Shown here in pieces: positions 52,380 to 62,728 of a DNA stretch of 64,000 nucleotides. Under the pieces are notes generated by a model that saw only the letters and a list, made by a program, of their open reading frames with translations, searched no databases and was not told the origin of the DNA. The stretch is taken from contig JAPNXP010000003.1 in the NCBI GenBank assembly GCA_028753945.1, forward strand, positions 4,774,001 to 4,838,000. Direction: 5' to 3'. The stretch comes from Hexactinellida sp. DTS-2022. Lineage: Eukaryota; Porifera; Hexactinellida. The position numbers and the translations under genes were made by a program. Position 1 is the stretch's first letter. Each line of letters starts with the position of its first letter.

Positions 52380-55300
52380 CTAATAATGTAGAATCCCCTG
52401 TTGATTTGTATATGATTTGTTAGTGGTATTTATGGTATAATGAGAAGATATATGTGAGGGGGGGCGCATGGGAGGAGGGCGTTCCGGGCAGAATCCACTC
52501 GCAGAGAGAGCGGTGGATATCTCAGAGTTCGGATGCGCATACTCTATGAATGGCTGGCTTCGCGAGGTTGTCATGCGAGAGAGACCGGACGTACTGGACT
52601 CTATGGCGCGCGGAATATCCTGCTGACTCACGGACAGGAGAACTTCAGAGTTCGTCACGACAGAAGGAGGCGGTACTCTCAGCTCATAAACATGGTCATA
52701 GTCAAAGCTCTTCCTCTCCAGCGAAGCCTCAGTCACGTCCGAGACTAAGTCCACTGTCTCAATATCGAAAGAAGCGGAGCCGTGTCGCTGGGGAGTAGGC
52801 AGGTTGGGGAAGAATTGGGAACGTTCCATACCTTCGTAAAAATCTAGAGAGCAATTCCCTATGTTAGAAATGCTGGGCGTAAATGGGATGCGGATCGGCC
52901 CCCTACTGTGGTGTATGATGGGACAGGTGGAACGGACCTCTGTGTCGTAGGAAGGAGTGCCCCTGATCTCCACATCCCCTTTCCTGGCCGGTAGCTTGTA
53001 GCTCCTACTTCGGTGGTATGGACCCATTAAGCAGAGAGACGCAACTATGACCAGAGGGAATATGCAAATCAACAGTAAAATGACCATCACGAGCGCTAAT
53101 ATTATATAGATTAGCAGAGTTTGATCCATTGCCCTGCTCATTATTGTAGATACGATGTTAGTTGAAGTAGTATGGAGTATAGTAGTGCTTGTAGGACAAT
53201 TGTATTCGTCTGATCTGTCTGGGCAATCAGCTGTTCCATCACACTGTTTAGCTAATGGTAAACACAGCTCATCACTCATACATTTGAACTGGGAAGTATT
53301 GCATTCCAATGTACAGTTCTGTTCGTCAGAGCCGTCAATGCAGTCCTCTCTACCGTCACACCTCCAGCCCACCTCCTCACACTCACTGCCCGGTACACAC
53401 GCGGGGTCTATGTACGGACAGGCGTTCGGTTTGCAGCTCATACTCTCTGCAATGAAGTTTGTATACAGGGGACAGGTGCATAGGGAAGAGCTAATTCTGT
53501 TCATACAAATACCTTTGCAGTCGCTTGATAGACATGGGTGCATTCTATGGTGGATTTCCGGTTCTAATGTGTGTCCTATCATGTCGTATATGTTCCCAAC
53601 AGATGTGACGTCAGTAGCACTCGTGGCGCCAGTGAGCAGGTTGTAGTAGTAGAATCTGGTGCTGGCGGGATCGGTGGACTTCTCCCACCAAACGAGCTCT
53701 TCGCCCGAAACAGCTATCTTCATTTCGGAGCCACTCTGTGAGGTTAGAGTTGGGGCCTTAGAGAGGGTTTGTATGATTGACACTTGTCCAGTGGTGAAGC
53801 TGTACTGGCCAATGTTGTGTGTGTCATAGTCGTGCCAGAACAGACTTCTGTGCCTATAGCTGTACACGAGAGAGGAGGGACGGGAGACATACTGCGAGCT
53901 AACCAACAGCTCCAAGTTAGTCCCATCTAAATCTATTGAGTAAATCGCAGGAGTGCTAGACCAGTCAGAAAAGAATAGCCTACTGGATGTGGGGTCAACA
54001 GCAAGGGCCCGAGGGTTAAATGTGCTGTTGAACAATATGTGGCCAGATAGGGAGTTGTCTAAGCGAGCGAATTCAATCGAGTTTCCATTCTTGCGAGTCC
54101 ATAAGGCGTACTTCCCGACCCAATCAATCTGAAAGTTGAATAGTTGTGAGTCAACAGTGTTAATACTCACTACAGTCTTAGGAAACATTTCGCCTTTGTT
54201 AAGTCCGAACGATTTAATAACACTGTTGCTAGCAGCCGCTTCAACCCAGTAAACAGTGTTGTCTATTGGGTCAAAGGAGATTAACCGCGAATTGTATAGC
54301 GTCCCTATTGGCACAGCCTCGTCCCTTACTCGGGGATACTTACTGAGAGCCAGAATGTAGAACTCTGTCAGAAGGAATATAAATGTGTCGCGGGGTTGGC
54401 ACGTTCTCTGGTCGCTAGATAGCCGCATATGCACCGGACACTCACACACGTATTCCTGTACTCCTCGCGAATTCGGTCTCGCGAGCAGACACAGGTGTGA
54501 ACATCCGCCGTTATTTATTGCGCAATAATGCTGTTTGGGCTGAGAAGACAGGTGAGACAGGTGGAGAGCTCCGGGTGGCTGCATCAGTAGGGACACAATG
54601 TTCTCAAATATGCCATTTGGGAGATAGTGCTTCTGTAGGAAGAATATATTTGGGTTTGAAACGAGTGATCCAATCGAATACAGCCTGTCTGACCCGACTG
54701 ACAGCTGCTGTATGTTGCTGCTGAAATCTAAGAAGAAAGAACCATCCGTACACTCAGGCAGGGTACACTTTAAAACAGTAGACTGCCATTGGTTTAGTAA
54801 CGAAGCGTTTCTAGCCCAGTACATCTCATTAGAGTTTGCATCCACACTCAGAGCAACAGCTAACCCTCTCACAGTGACTACAGTTCTCATGCGTTCTGCA
54901 TTCCCGTGCATTGTCACGATGCTGTGTGGGGAGGAGCTGGTGCTGAAATACACCTCGCCAGATCTCGAGTTAGTAACTAGGGAGTATGGAATGTTATCCC
55001 TCGCGTGGATCAGTACTTTCTGAATGGATCCGTCTGCTGTCGATATTCCTACTAGGCCGGCAGCGCTATCCGACCAGTAGAGGTTCCCAGAGAGAGCGTC
55101 AAATGATAGCCCATGCACTGAATGGTACCCTTCAAGCACAACCTGTTTGCCGCTACCGTCCTTACGCGCGCGACCAATGACACCTTCGTGAGTATTGCTC
55201 CAGTACACGTAGCCAGTTCGCACATCCCCTGATATAGCAGAAGTAGTGGCGTTCATTCCTGAGCGAATTCTGGTATCTAGGGACGGCTCTCTTCTGAAAA

Positions 55301-57311
55301 AGTATAGCTCATCCTTTTGATATACATTAATAAGGCCGGGCTGTGATAGGTACAGCGTCTCTCCGATCTCACTGCACTGTGTAACTCCATTTACTGTATT
55401 CAGCTCAAACCCAGTTGCACACAAACACGAGTATTGACCTGCGTTAGAAGGCAGACAGAGATGAGGACATACCAGCTGACCACTGCTGTCTCTACAGGGA
55501 GATGTCCGGTCTCTATCATTAGGCACAAATGTGATAGAGCGTATTACATCTGTGTACTCGAGCAGTAGAGAATCATTAGTGAATACACTCGATACGTTAT
55601 CAGACCTAAGGTTCAAAATGTTCCCATCCATAACGGATATCCTAGAGATGCTATTAGTCTGAAAAGAAGCGTCAAAAACCAATTCCTTCCTAAGAAGATC
55701 GAATCCTTTCACACCGTCATGAGCAGACCAATACAACACCCTATTCAGTTGGTCTACAGCTAGTGTAGCTACCTCAATGCTCTCAGTCACTAATTCAGGA
55801 CCAGAACTAGCGTCCATTGGGGCCGATACGATTCTGTACACACCGCCCACCTCCTCGACCCAATACAAACGTAGGTTTTCTAAGTCAGCCACGAGATTAC
55901 TGGGCGCTCCTACAATGACGTCATTACCAAACAGTACCCTGCGATACGCCCCATTGGTGCGACAGACTTCAATTCTCCTCAGCAGCTTATCGCTCCAGTA
56001 GAGAGAGTCGCTGATTCCATCCACCACCAACCCACTGACCTGTCCTAGCAAATCGTGAATGAGTAGCGTAGTGTGCCCCGTAGCAACGCTAGTAGCTCTG
56101 ATGTGTGAGTATGGAATGTTGTTTCTGGTGTAGTCCTGGCTCCAGTACACCCAGTGGCCTGACGCAGTTAGTTCAGTTAATGTGTCAGGGGAATAACCAG
56201 TTAACGGCAGTAAGCTGAAGCCTGGCTTCTCTCCTGTCCGTAGCACGTGTATTCCGTCATTAGCCGCTACCAGAGAGACTCCGTAGAGATCTGCACTACA
56301 GCTAGGGGACTGTGTAAGCTGCCGCTCGCCGTTAGAACACACACAGGTAGACTTGTTAGTGGAGAGAGGTAGGCACAGGTGTGCACAGCTGCTGGACAGG
56401 CAGGGGTCAATAGACAGCTGCTGTTGAGTGTTGGGTATCAGTCGGAGTGCTCGCAGGCCCGAGAAGCTATTGAATAGCACAGGCTGATTTGAATGGTTAT
56501 TGATAGAAATACTGATGACAGCCAGTTGATTGGTAACGGGGTCAATGTAGAAGAGCCATTCTCCGTCTGAAGTGACTGTAAATTCGCGAAAGTTCTCACT
56601 GTTGTTCCAGACTCTCTGCCGAGTGGGAGGGTCGCGGAGGCGGGTAAGGTCATGGCTCCATAGTGCCGCGTGTGTGGTGTTGTGATCGAGTGTGTAGAGA
56701 CGAGTGTGGGAAACAGCTGAGCTGATGATGCGTCTCTTTTCACCTGTGAATATTCTATTGGAAGATGTGCTATTGAAGTCGAGTTGGTATATCTCATCGT
56801 TTGTAGTTGTGTAGATTAGTTGGTAGTTTTTGTAGTCATAAGATAGCGAGGTAATTGAAACATTCCCGGGCAGATCCCCTGACAACACCCTTGGGGTTAG
56901 GAATGTTGAGCTTGTATTAGAAGCAGATACTTGAAGCGAGGAAGAAGTTGTAAGGAACAAGCTACGGCAGTAAGGGTCAATAGCTATGTTATTATAACTC
57001 GCACTTTTATTGATCCGGAAATGGTTTCTATTTCCTATGGCAAGTCTCTCTATATACTCGTCTGTCGCGTAGTACAAGAAGAATTCACAAGTGGCCAGTG
57101 CCGTAATCTTTGCATTCGTTATAGAATGGGATAAGTTAGAAACGGAATAGAGCTTGGGAGATGTATCGTTATGGGATAGTCTGAATGTAGCCGAGTAGAA
57201 GTTATTATCTGTTTGTAGAACCAGACTGTACTCCTTCAAATTCCCAAAGGAAGTAGGCAGCAAGCTGCAGGTTGTTAAGAAGATAATGCAGATAGAAATT
57301 GCTCTGTACAT
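52380..57311 (-). CDS. LRP5/6-like Wnt co-receptor, single coding exon
   Basis: LRP5/6 bind Wnt with Frizzled and, when phosphorylated, recruit Axin. This 1643-residue frame begins with a signal peptide (MYRAISICIIFLTTCSLLP). It then shows four YWTD-propeller/EGF modules, with EGF-like cysteine clusters near residues 302, 602, 925 and 1260. Typical blades are SLYWSDKLLRRIEVCRTNG and GNLYWSDSAAGLVGI. Two LDLR-A repeats follow (CDGREDCIDGSDEQNC; CDGTADCPDRSDEYNC; ~1303-1372), a TM segment (~1397-1430) and a ~213-residue tail. Four modules, then LDLR-A, then TM is the LRP5/6 order; vertebrates have three LDLR-A repeats and ~1610 residues. The tail has proline-rich VPPPSVV and PERPPPMRPPSHIS but no exact PPPSPxS. 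There are no introns across 4.9 kb. Confidence 0.93.
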   Translation of the reverse strand: MYRAISICIIFLTTCSLLPTSFGNLKEYSLVLQTDNNFYSATFRLSHNDTSPKLYSVSNLSHSITNAKITALATCEFFLYYATDEYIERLAIGNRNHFRINKSASYNNIAIDPYCRSLFLTTSSSLQVSASNTSSTFLTPRVLSGDLPGNVSITSLSYDYKNYQLIYTTTNDEIYQLDFNSTSSNRIFTGEKRRIISSAVSHTRLYTLDHNTTHAALWSHDLTRLRDPPTRQRVWNNSENFREFTVTSDGEWLFYIDPVTNQLAVISISINNHSNQPVLFNSFSGLRALRLIPNTQQQLSIDPCLSSSCAHLCLPLSTNKSTCVCSNGERQLTQSPSCSADLYGVSLVAANDGIHVLRTGEKPGFSLLPLTGYSPDTLTELTASGHWVYWSQDYTRNNIPYSHIRATSVATGHTTLLIHDLLGQVSGLVVDGISDSLYWSDKLLRRIEVCRTNGAYRRVLFGNDVIVGAPSNLVADLENLRLYWVEEVGGVYRIVSAPMDASSGPELVTESIEVATLAVDQLNRVLYWSAHDGVKGFDLLRKELVFDASFQTNSISRISVMDGNILNLRSDNVSSVFTNDSLLLEYTDVIRSITFVPNDRDRTSPCRDSSGQLVCPHLCLPSNAGQYSCLCATGFELNTVNGVTQCSEIGETLYLSQPGLINVYQKDELYFFRREPSLDTRIRSGMNATTSAISGDVRTGYVYWSNTHEGVIGRARKDGSGKQVVLEGYHSVHGLSFDALSGNLYWSDSAAGLVGISTADGSIQKVLIHARDNIPYSLVTNSRSGEVYFSTSSSPHSIVTMHGNAERMRTVVTVRGLAVALSVDANSNEMYWARNASLLNQWQSTVLKCTLPECTDGSFFLDFSSNIQQLSVGSDRLYSIGSLVSNPNIFFLQKHYLPNGIFENIVSLLMQPPGALHLSHLSSQPKQHYCAINNGGCSHLCLLARPNSRGVQEYVCECPVHMRLSSDQRTCQPRDTFIFLLTEFYILALSKYPRVRDEAVPIGTLYNSRLISFDPIDNTVYWVEAAASNSVIKSFGLNKGEMFPKTVVSINTVDSQLFNFQIDWVGKYALWTRKNGNSIEFARLDNSLSGHILFNSTFNPRALAVDPTSSRLFFSDWSSTPAIYSIDLDGTNLELLVSSQYVSRPSSLVYSYRHRSLFWHDYDTHNIGQYSFTTGQVSIIQTLSKAPTLTSQSGSEMKIAVSGEELVWWEKSTDPASTRFYYYNLLTGATSATDVTSVGNIYDMIGHTLEPEIHHRMHPCLSSDCKGICMNRISSSLCTCPLYTNFIAESMSCKPNACPYIDPACVPGSECEEVGWRCDGREDCIDGSDEQNCTLECNTSQFKCMSDELCLPLAKQCDGTADCPDRSDEYNCPTSTTILHTTSTNIVSTIMSRAMDQTLLIYIILALVMVILLLICIFPLVIVASLCLMGPYHRSRSYKLPARKGDVEIRGTPSYDTEVRSTCPIIHHSRGPIRIPFTPSISNIGNCSLDFYEGMERSQFFPNLPTPQRHGSASFDIETVDLVSDVTEASLERKSFDYDHVYELRVPPPSVVTNSEVLLSVSQQDIPRAIESSTSGLSRMTTSRSQPFIEYAHPNSEISTALSASGFCPERPPPMRPPSHISSHYTINTTNKSYTNQQGILHY

Positions 57312-57618
57312 TACTTTCTAATATTGCTAGGTATAGGGAAAAGGAATGTTAAGAATTAACAAGGAGTTATTCTAAAGGTTCAAGTTGGTCATGTGGATTA
57401 ATAATTTAGATATCTGGTTAAGCCATGTGACAAGATCAATGAATATCAATTAGATCTACAAATACATTCGATTAGATTACATAGCTATTTACGCCAGGTG
57501 AGCAAGATACAATGAATATCAATTAGATCCAACATAGTACCAACATTATTTAGTAGATAATTAAATTAATTCTAAGAACTTGTAATGGTTCTGAAAAATT
57601 AATACTTACTCAGATAAG

Positions 57619-57626
57619 TATAAATA
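57619..57626 (+). promoter_or_regulatory. TATA box of SOD-repeat gene 1
   Basis: TATAAATA followed by AGG, 53 bp before the ATG at 57672. The neighbouring paralogue has the same TATAAATAAG at a similar distance, which supports function. Confidence 0.6.
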
Positions 57627-57671
57627 AGGTCGTTATAGGAGTAAATTACAAGATTATCGGACACTATAACA

Positions 57672-59798
57672 ATGCAAGTAGCATCAGCAATAATACTATT
57701 ATTTGTTGCGGTATACAGTCTCAGCGCAGAAGATGGAATAGCGCGCTTCAACACGAGGAATGTTCGGGGGTATATCAGATTCACTCAACTCGACAATGGA
57801 ACCGTAGAGATTCGCACAAACTTCGTGAGCCTACCTTTCAGCACTGCGCTCCCATACCACGTGCACAACTTCCCGGTAGACTACCGCTATGACCCAGCTG
57901 AGAGGTGCGGGGCCGCGTACACAGGGGGACACTTCGATCCAACCGGGAGGAAACTAGGTTCGATGGGTCGGTACTCCGAATATTGCAGCCAGTCAAACAG
58001 AACTGGATGCGAAGAAGGGGATTTGAGCGGGAAATTCGGTAGGCTAATGAATGGCACAAACACTTTCTGGGATGACAACTTGAGTACAAGTGGGCGTAAC
58101 GGGATACTGTTCAGATCGATCGTTATTCATAGGGTGGAAGGGAGCTCGACACCAAGATACGCTTGCGCCACAATAGAGCCTACAACAAGTCTAGCATCGA
58201 CAATAGCCGCGAGGGCAGCATTTTACGGGAACTTAATTAGCGGGAATATATATTTCTTCCAACGATCACCCTCTGCTTCATCAGTCCAAATATTCATCAG
58301 CCTTAGCACTGTAAACACCGAGAGAGACCTGACCGGGTTAGCTTGGAATGTGCGGCAGAGCGCTCCAGGCGTAAGGAGCCGTCTGGGGTTCTGTGGGAAT
58401 GTGGCCGAGTTCTACAACCCAAGAGGACGGGTACTTGCCAATTGCGACTCCGCGCGACAAGACATGTGTCCGGAATATGCCCTCACAGAGAAACACGGCT
58501 ACCTTAAAGTGACCAGTGAAGGGAACAAGTTCTTCTTCGCCGAATCGGGTAGCATTACCCTCTATGGAGGGGATTCCATCATAGGCAGGTCATTAATCAT
58601 TAAAGAAGGGAGTCGAGTAATCGCATGCGCTGCTATCGGGGCTGTGAGTCCGATTAAACTGAGGGCAGTTCTATCGAACGGATTCGAGATATCCGCCACT
58701 CAGTACTTCCCATTCAGCGCCACACGTCTGAGCACATCTGGAAGCAGGATGTCCCTGACGCGCCTAGAACTCCAGGACACTGGCTACATAAGTGGCGTGT
58801 GTGACGGCTCAGAATCTCGCTACAACCCTTTTGTGAACAACGCAGAAGCGACTGGCGAGAGAACGCCGGACTCAGATCGCCTCGGAGACCTGCTGCAGCA
58901 GATACCGAGCGAGGGGGCGACCAGCGACTCGTCTCCGTTTCCGCTGTCCGGCCCGTTCTCAGCGGCCGAGAGAACAATCTGGTACCAAATGGGGACCAAC
59001 ACAGGATGCGCGAACTTCGGATACAATCTGGATGGCCGCACTGACAATGCATTCGTGCTCCGAGCCTACGCCTCCTTCCAGAGTGTAGGCTTTACTTGCA
59101 TGGTGCACTTCGCCCAGCTGGTCACCGGGACCACCTACCGCCCCACGGCTGCAATAAGTCCGCCCAATCCTAACTTCCAGTCTGGTGACGTCATAGTAAC
59201 AGACAGGTGTACGAACGCGACAAGCAGACAGTACAGGTTTCTCACCGCCTCCGACAGCCGCTTCTACAACCCGTATATGATAACGAGACAGGCGAATAAC
59301 AGGACCCGCTATGACGCAGAATGTATCAGACTGCGGCAGCGCAGATGCACTGTGGGAAACAACCTATTGCAGTCAGCCAGCGATGTTTCGAGAAGCTATG
59401 TCAATACTAACTTGGAGTTAGCAGGCGAATTTGGTGTAGCGACGAGTGGGATAAGAGTTGAGTTGAACGGAATATACTCCGCGACTGTGCAGGCAAATAA
59501 TCAGATGAGCGCTACTTATTACGTAGAGAACTGCCAACAGTTAAACGATAGGCTCCAAAATGGGATAAATACCTGTGCGGGAGTTGAGCCTAATACCTTT
59601 TTGCCCATCATGTGTTCAGATGCCGACATTAATGCTGATAACAACACGGTTAGTGTGACTGTAGACATGGTGTTCGCGCCGGGGACCAATGCAGAGACGG
59701 CACAGGCATGTCTGCTGGCAAGCATCAACTCTGGCAACAAGCTAGCAGCGCCGATAGCTTCTGTTCTGATAGTTGCAATGCTACTTCTGCTAGTGTAA
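57672..59798 (+). CDS. Multi-repeat Cu-only superoxide dismutase-like protein 1
   Basis: Cu-only SODs dismute superoxide outside the cell without zinc. The 708-residue frame has a signal peptide (1-~18), four SOD-like repeats (about 22-175, 175-330, 330-490, 490-650) and a hydrophobic end (ASVLIVAMLLLLV) suiting GPI or membrane anchoring. Repeat 1 keeps all four copper His: H63 and H65 (PYHVHNFPVD), H87 (GGHFDP) and H153 (RSIVIH). It also keeps GCEEGDLSGKFGRL and the cysteine in YACATI. The zinc-loop histidines are absent. Repeats 2-4 keep the scaffold (IIGRSLIIKEG, CAAIG, SRYNPF) but lack these His, so only repeat 1 can bind copper. Many N-x-S/T sites. The architecture fits animal copper-only SOD-repeat proteins (CSRP). 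Confidence 0.88.
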   Translation: MQVASAIILLFVAVYSLSAEDGIARFNTRNVRGYIRFTQLDNGTVEIRTNFVSLPFSTALPYHVHNFPVDYRYDPAERCGAAYTGGHFDPTGRKLGSMGRYSEYCSQSNRTGCEEGDLSGKFGRLMNGTNTFWDDNLSTSGRNGILFRSIVIHRVEGSSTPRYACATIEPTTSLASTIAARAAFYGNLISGNIYFFQRSPSASSVQIFISLSTVNTERDLTGLAWNVRQSAPGVRSRLGFCGNVAEFYNPRGRVLANCDSARQDMCPEYALTEKHGYLKVTSEGNKFFFAESGSITLYGGDSIIGRSLIIKEGSRVIACAAIGAVSPIKLRAVLSNGFEISATQYFPFSATRLSTSGSRMSLTRLELQDTGYISGVCDGSESRYNPFVNNAEATGERTPDSDRLGDLLQQIPSEGATSDSSPFPLSGPFSAAERTIWYQMGTNTGCANFGYNLDGRTDNAFVLRAYASFQSVGFTCMVHFAQLVTGTTYRPTAAISPPNPNFQSGDVIVTDRCTNATSRQYRFLTASDSRFYNPYMITRQANNRTRYDAECIRLRQRRCTVGNNLLQSASDVSRSYVNTNLELAGEFGVATSGIRVELNGIYSATVQANNQMSATYYVENCQQLNDRLQNGINTCAGVEPNTFLPIMCSDADINADNNTVSVTVDMVFAPGTNAETAQACLLASINSGNKLAAPIASVLIVAMLLLLV

Positions 59799-60180
59799 GG
59801 ATGCATGTGGTTATATGTACTACATACTATGGGTATGGACTTTTATTGTGCTTATATAGGATGTAAATAAGGTTAGCTTATATGCAATTCACGTAATGTG
59901 TTTTTGACATTTGAATTCGATTGATGTGTGTGTAAATATTAAATTGTATTTGTCCAGAAGATAAAGATAAATAGGAACTTTAAAATAGAATGGTGAAATC
60001 ATCGCTTCTGAAAAGCTGACAGCAAGTACAGTATTACTCACTGTTTTTATCCGATTGCTCATAGTTTGAAGTTTGAACACAATTAGAATTAGCTCCACTA
60101 ATAATTAGGTATTTTACTAGAGTGAAGTCTATCAAAACAAACAGATCTACGTGTGTGGTATTCATAAATATGTAGTTACT
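59799..60180. other. Spacer between the tandem SOD-repeat genes
   Basis: A+T-rich 3' UTR and upstream region. Short minus-strand open frames here are not supported. Confidence 0.5.
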
Positions 60181-60188
60181 TATAAATA
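60181..60188 (+). promoter_or_regulatory. TATA box of SOD-repeat gene 2
   Basis: TATAAATA followed by AG, 42 bp before the ATG at 60223; compare 57619. Confidence 0.6.
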
Positions 60189-60222
60189 AGTCAATTCTGT
60201 CTGTATTGATACTTGCGAACAA

Positions 60223-62307
60223 ATGATTCAATTTCTAACTTTCATTGTCGTTCTGACCTTCTTCCAGTCGGCCCTAGGAGCTGAACACATAAAGAGAGCA
60301 TATGCGGATTTCAACGGTAAGGGAATCAAAGGCAGAATCACGTTCACAGATAGCGGAGATGACACCGTACAAATCGAGACTAATTTCCCCTCATTTGTTT
60401 CTCTCCCTGCTCTCTACCATGTCCACATCTGGCCTGTGGACTACACGCTAGATCCTGATAGGAGGTGCGCTGCCACTTACGTATGTCAACACTACGATCC
60501 ATGGGGCAAGAAAGCTGAGCACGGAGCTAATTACAGTACTATGTGTGCAGCTAACAAAAGCGAATGTGAAGTGGGAGATCTGGCAGGCAAGTTTGGCAGT
60601 TTATACCAAGGAGTAAGGAATTTGGTTGACAGCTACGGGTTGTCTCTTCGCAACACTCGAAGCATTTTATTTCGCTCTATCGTGATACACCACCCAGGGG
60701 GAACTAGGTACACCTGCGCGACCATAATGCCCGATACAACTAACGAGATTATAACTGCTAGAGCGAGATTCAACGGGCCAATTATCGGAGGATCGATTTA
60801 TTTCTTCCAGGAAAAACCAACAGCAAGAGACGTTACAATATTCGTTGATTTGTTCCTAACGAATTCTGGCTGGGATTTGTCTAATAACATTTGGGAGATC
60901 AATGGGTATCCTACCGGAACAGACGGCAGGAAGGGAGAGTGCGGAAGATTAGGAGACAGCGCCCTTGTCACACTGAACGATAGGCACGGGAGACTAACCT
61001 TCAAGAATACCAATTCTGTGAACAAAGCTTTCTTTACCCAATACAATGGGATAAAGTTGTACGGACCAAATAAGATAATGGGGCGTTCGATCAGAATAAA
61101 ATCTAGCACTGGCACTGTACTGGCTTGCGCTACCATAATGGAGAGCAGGGCCATACGAGCAGCAGCGGTATTCAGCGAGTACAGAATAGAAGCTTTGCGG
61201 TATTCCCGTTTCCTGCCTACACATATCAGACATGTCGGGCATTCCTTTGCGATTACAAACCAGCTGCTACACACGGAGGGGTATTTCGGAAGTCGCGCTT
61301 GTAACAGTTCTTTGGAAACTTACTCGCCATTTTCTATATTTGTACCCAGTGGTCTCAACGACACACAGGACACGAGTGAGATCGGAGACTTGGGCAGCTC
61401 GCTAGCCGCTGGGTGGGTGTGGCACCATGCCCTCCCCCTCTCGGGCTCCTACTCCACCATAGGAAGGACAGTCTCGATTCGGAGAGGCGGGGCTTGGGAG
61501 TGCGCCGACTGGCAGGACGACTTCTCCCAGCGAGACGACAACTCGTACATCTACAGAGCGCGAGCGGGGTTCTCAAACGGGGCCTGCTGGGTTTGGTTCA
61601 ATCAGAGAGTTTCCTCGACTCGCTACGAACCTGATTCAGAGCCACGGACTAGCTTACCTGACTTCGACACTGGAGATGTGACACTGTTCGACTACTGTCC
61701 TTGGGGGAGCGCCACCCGCCAGTACACAATACAGACCCGCGCCACTCTCTCCGGCGACAGCTCTAGATACAACCCCTATTGGGCCAGACGGGAGTCCGAC
61801 AATACAACTGAGTATCTCCGAGATTGCAACAACTACAGAGTGGAGAGATGCGAGGTAGGGGACCTGTACCGTCTCAACCTGGACGCCGCGAGATGGACCG
61901 GTATTCACACCAACCTGGAGCTGCTCGGGGAGTTCGGGGCTAGCTACCGAATTATAGAAATGACAGACTCAGCTGATGCCGGGGTGAGAGAGACAGATTT
62001 TATCCTCCCTGTCTACGGAGCTCCTTTCTCAGTTTGTGTCGGTAGCTGCAACGAAGCTATGCTTAGAGCCAACGAGCTGCAGAACCCGCATAGACTGGCC
62101 AGCGTCGCCTGTGGGAACAGTGTACTAAACGCTTGCGAGGCTGACGAGTACGAGGTGAGCGGAGTCGCTACTGGCGGCAATAGTGCTGAAGCCCTGGCGA
62201 ACGCTAACAGCTTCGTGGCAATCTACTCGGGAGCGGGATACCAGTTCCAAGCCACTTTTATATTTATCCTTCTATCCCTGGTCCTACTCTCACTACTCTC
62301 ATACTAA
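60223..62307 (+). CDS. Multi-repeat Cu-only superoxide dismutase-like protein 2
   Basis: A 694-residue tandem paralogue of the gene at 57672. It starts with a signal peptide (MIQFLTFIVVLTFFQSALGA) and ends in a hydrophobic stretch (FIFILLSLVLLSLL), so it is probably anchored at the cell surface. Repeat 1 keeps copper His H66 and H68 (LYHVHIWPVD), H90 (CQHYDP) and H156 (RSIVIHH), with CEVGDLAGKFGSL and TCATIMP. Repeat 2 (GRSIRIKSSTG, ACATIM), repeat 3 (GRTVSIRRGG, CADW) and repeat 4 (SSRYNPYWARR, CEVGDLY) keep the frame of the fold without the His set. The two proteins are clearly diverged, so the duplication is not recent. Confidence 0.88.
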   Translation: MIQFLTFIVVLTFFQSALGAEHIKRAYADFNGKGIKGRITFTDSGDDTVQIETNFPSFVSLPALYHVHIWPVDYTLDPDRRCAATYVCQHYDPWGKKAEHGANYSTMCAANKSECEVGDLAGKFGSLYQGVRNLVDSYGLSLRNTRSILFRSIVIHHPGGTRYTCATIMPDTTNEIITARARFNGPIIGGSIYFFQEKPTARDVTIFVDLFLTNSGWDLSNNIWEINGYPTGTDGRKGECGRLGDSALVTLNDRHGRLTFKNTNSVNKAFFTQYNGIKLYGPNKIMGRSIRIKSSTGTVLACATIMESRAIRAAAVFSEYRIEALRYSRFLPTHIRHVGHSFAITNQLLHTEGYFGSRACNSSLETYSPFSIFVPSGLNDTQDTSEIGDLGSSLAAGWVWHHALPLSGSYSTIGRTVSIRRGGAWECADWQDDFSQRDDNSYIYRARAGFSNGACWVWFNQRVSSTRYEPDSEPRTSLPDFDTGDVTLFDYCPWGSATRQYTIQTRATLSGDSSRYNPYWARRESDNTTEYLRDCNNYRVERCEVGDLYRLNLDAARWTGIHTNLELLGEFGASYRIIEMTDSADAGVRETDFILPVYGAPFSVCVGSCNEAMLRANELQNPHRLASVACGNSVLNACEADEYEVSGVATGGNSAEALANANSFVAIYSGAGYQFQATFIFILLSLVLLSLLSY

Positions 62308-62728
62308 AGTATATGTCGCTAACAAATTATTTACAATTAGGTAGTCTAGCTAGTATATTCACTTAATAATATTTATTTTCGAAAGTAGTATTATTAAACA
62401 TTTATATTCAATGTAAAACACAGCCATCAAGGGTCATTGAGTGCATGTAAGAGATCAAAAATGACAACAGTCAATTATAGTTTCAATATATCAAAAAGTG
62501 TAATTATACGTATTCTGTCAATCGAATGAAAAACAGAAAAAGTTTTCAATAGATTAGGTCCAAATTAACTACTAATTTAGCTTGTCTTAGCTAATGTATA
62601 TTATGTCTATCAGTTAAAACTTCAGGGTTGAATAACTACCAATATCAATAGCAACAATGAATTCGTTAGTTAGTAAGCCATAGGCATAGGTATATACATG
62701 AGTTCATAGAATTCTCACAACAAACCAA
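62308..62728. other. Spacer after SOD-repeat gene 2
   Basis: A+T-rich, with no gene supported. 3' ends of two convergent genes lie here. Confidence 0.45.

Noticed and set aside
53155-53646. 163-residue plus frame opposite the LRP-like gene
   Set aside because: Antisense of the LDLR-A and EGF-coding region.
60798-61274. 158-residue minus frame opposite SOD-repeat gene 2
   Set aside because: Antisense shadow of a supported gene.
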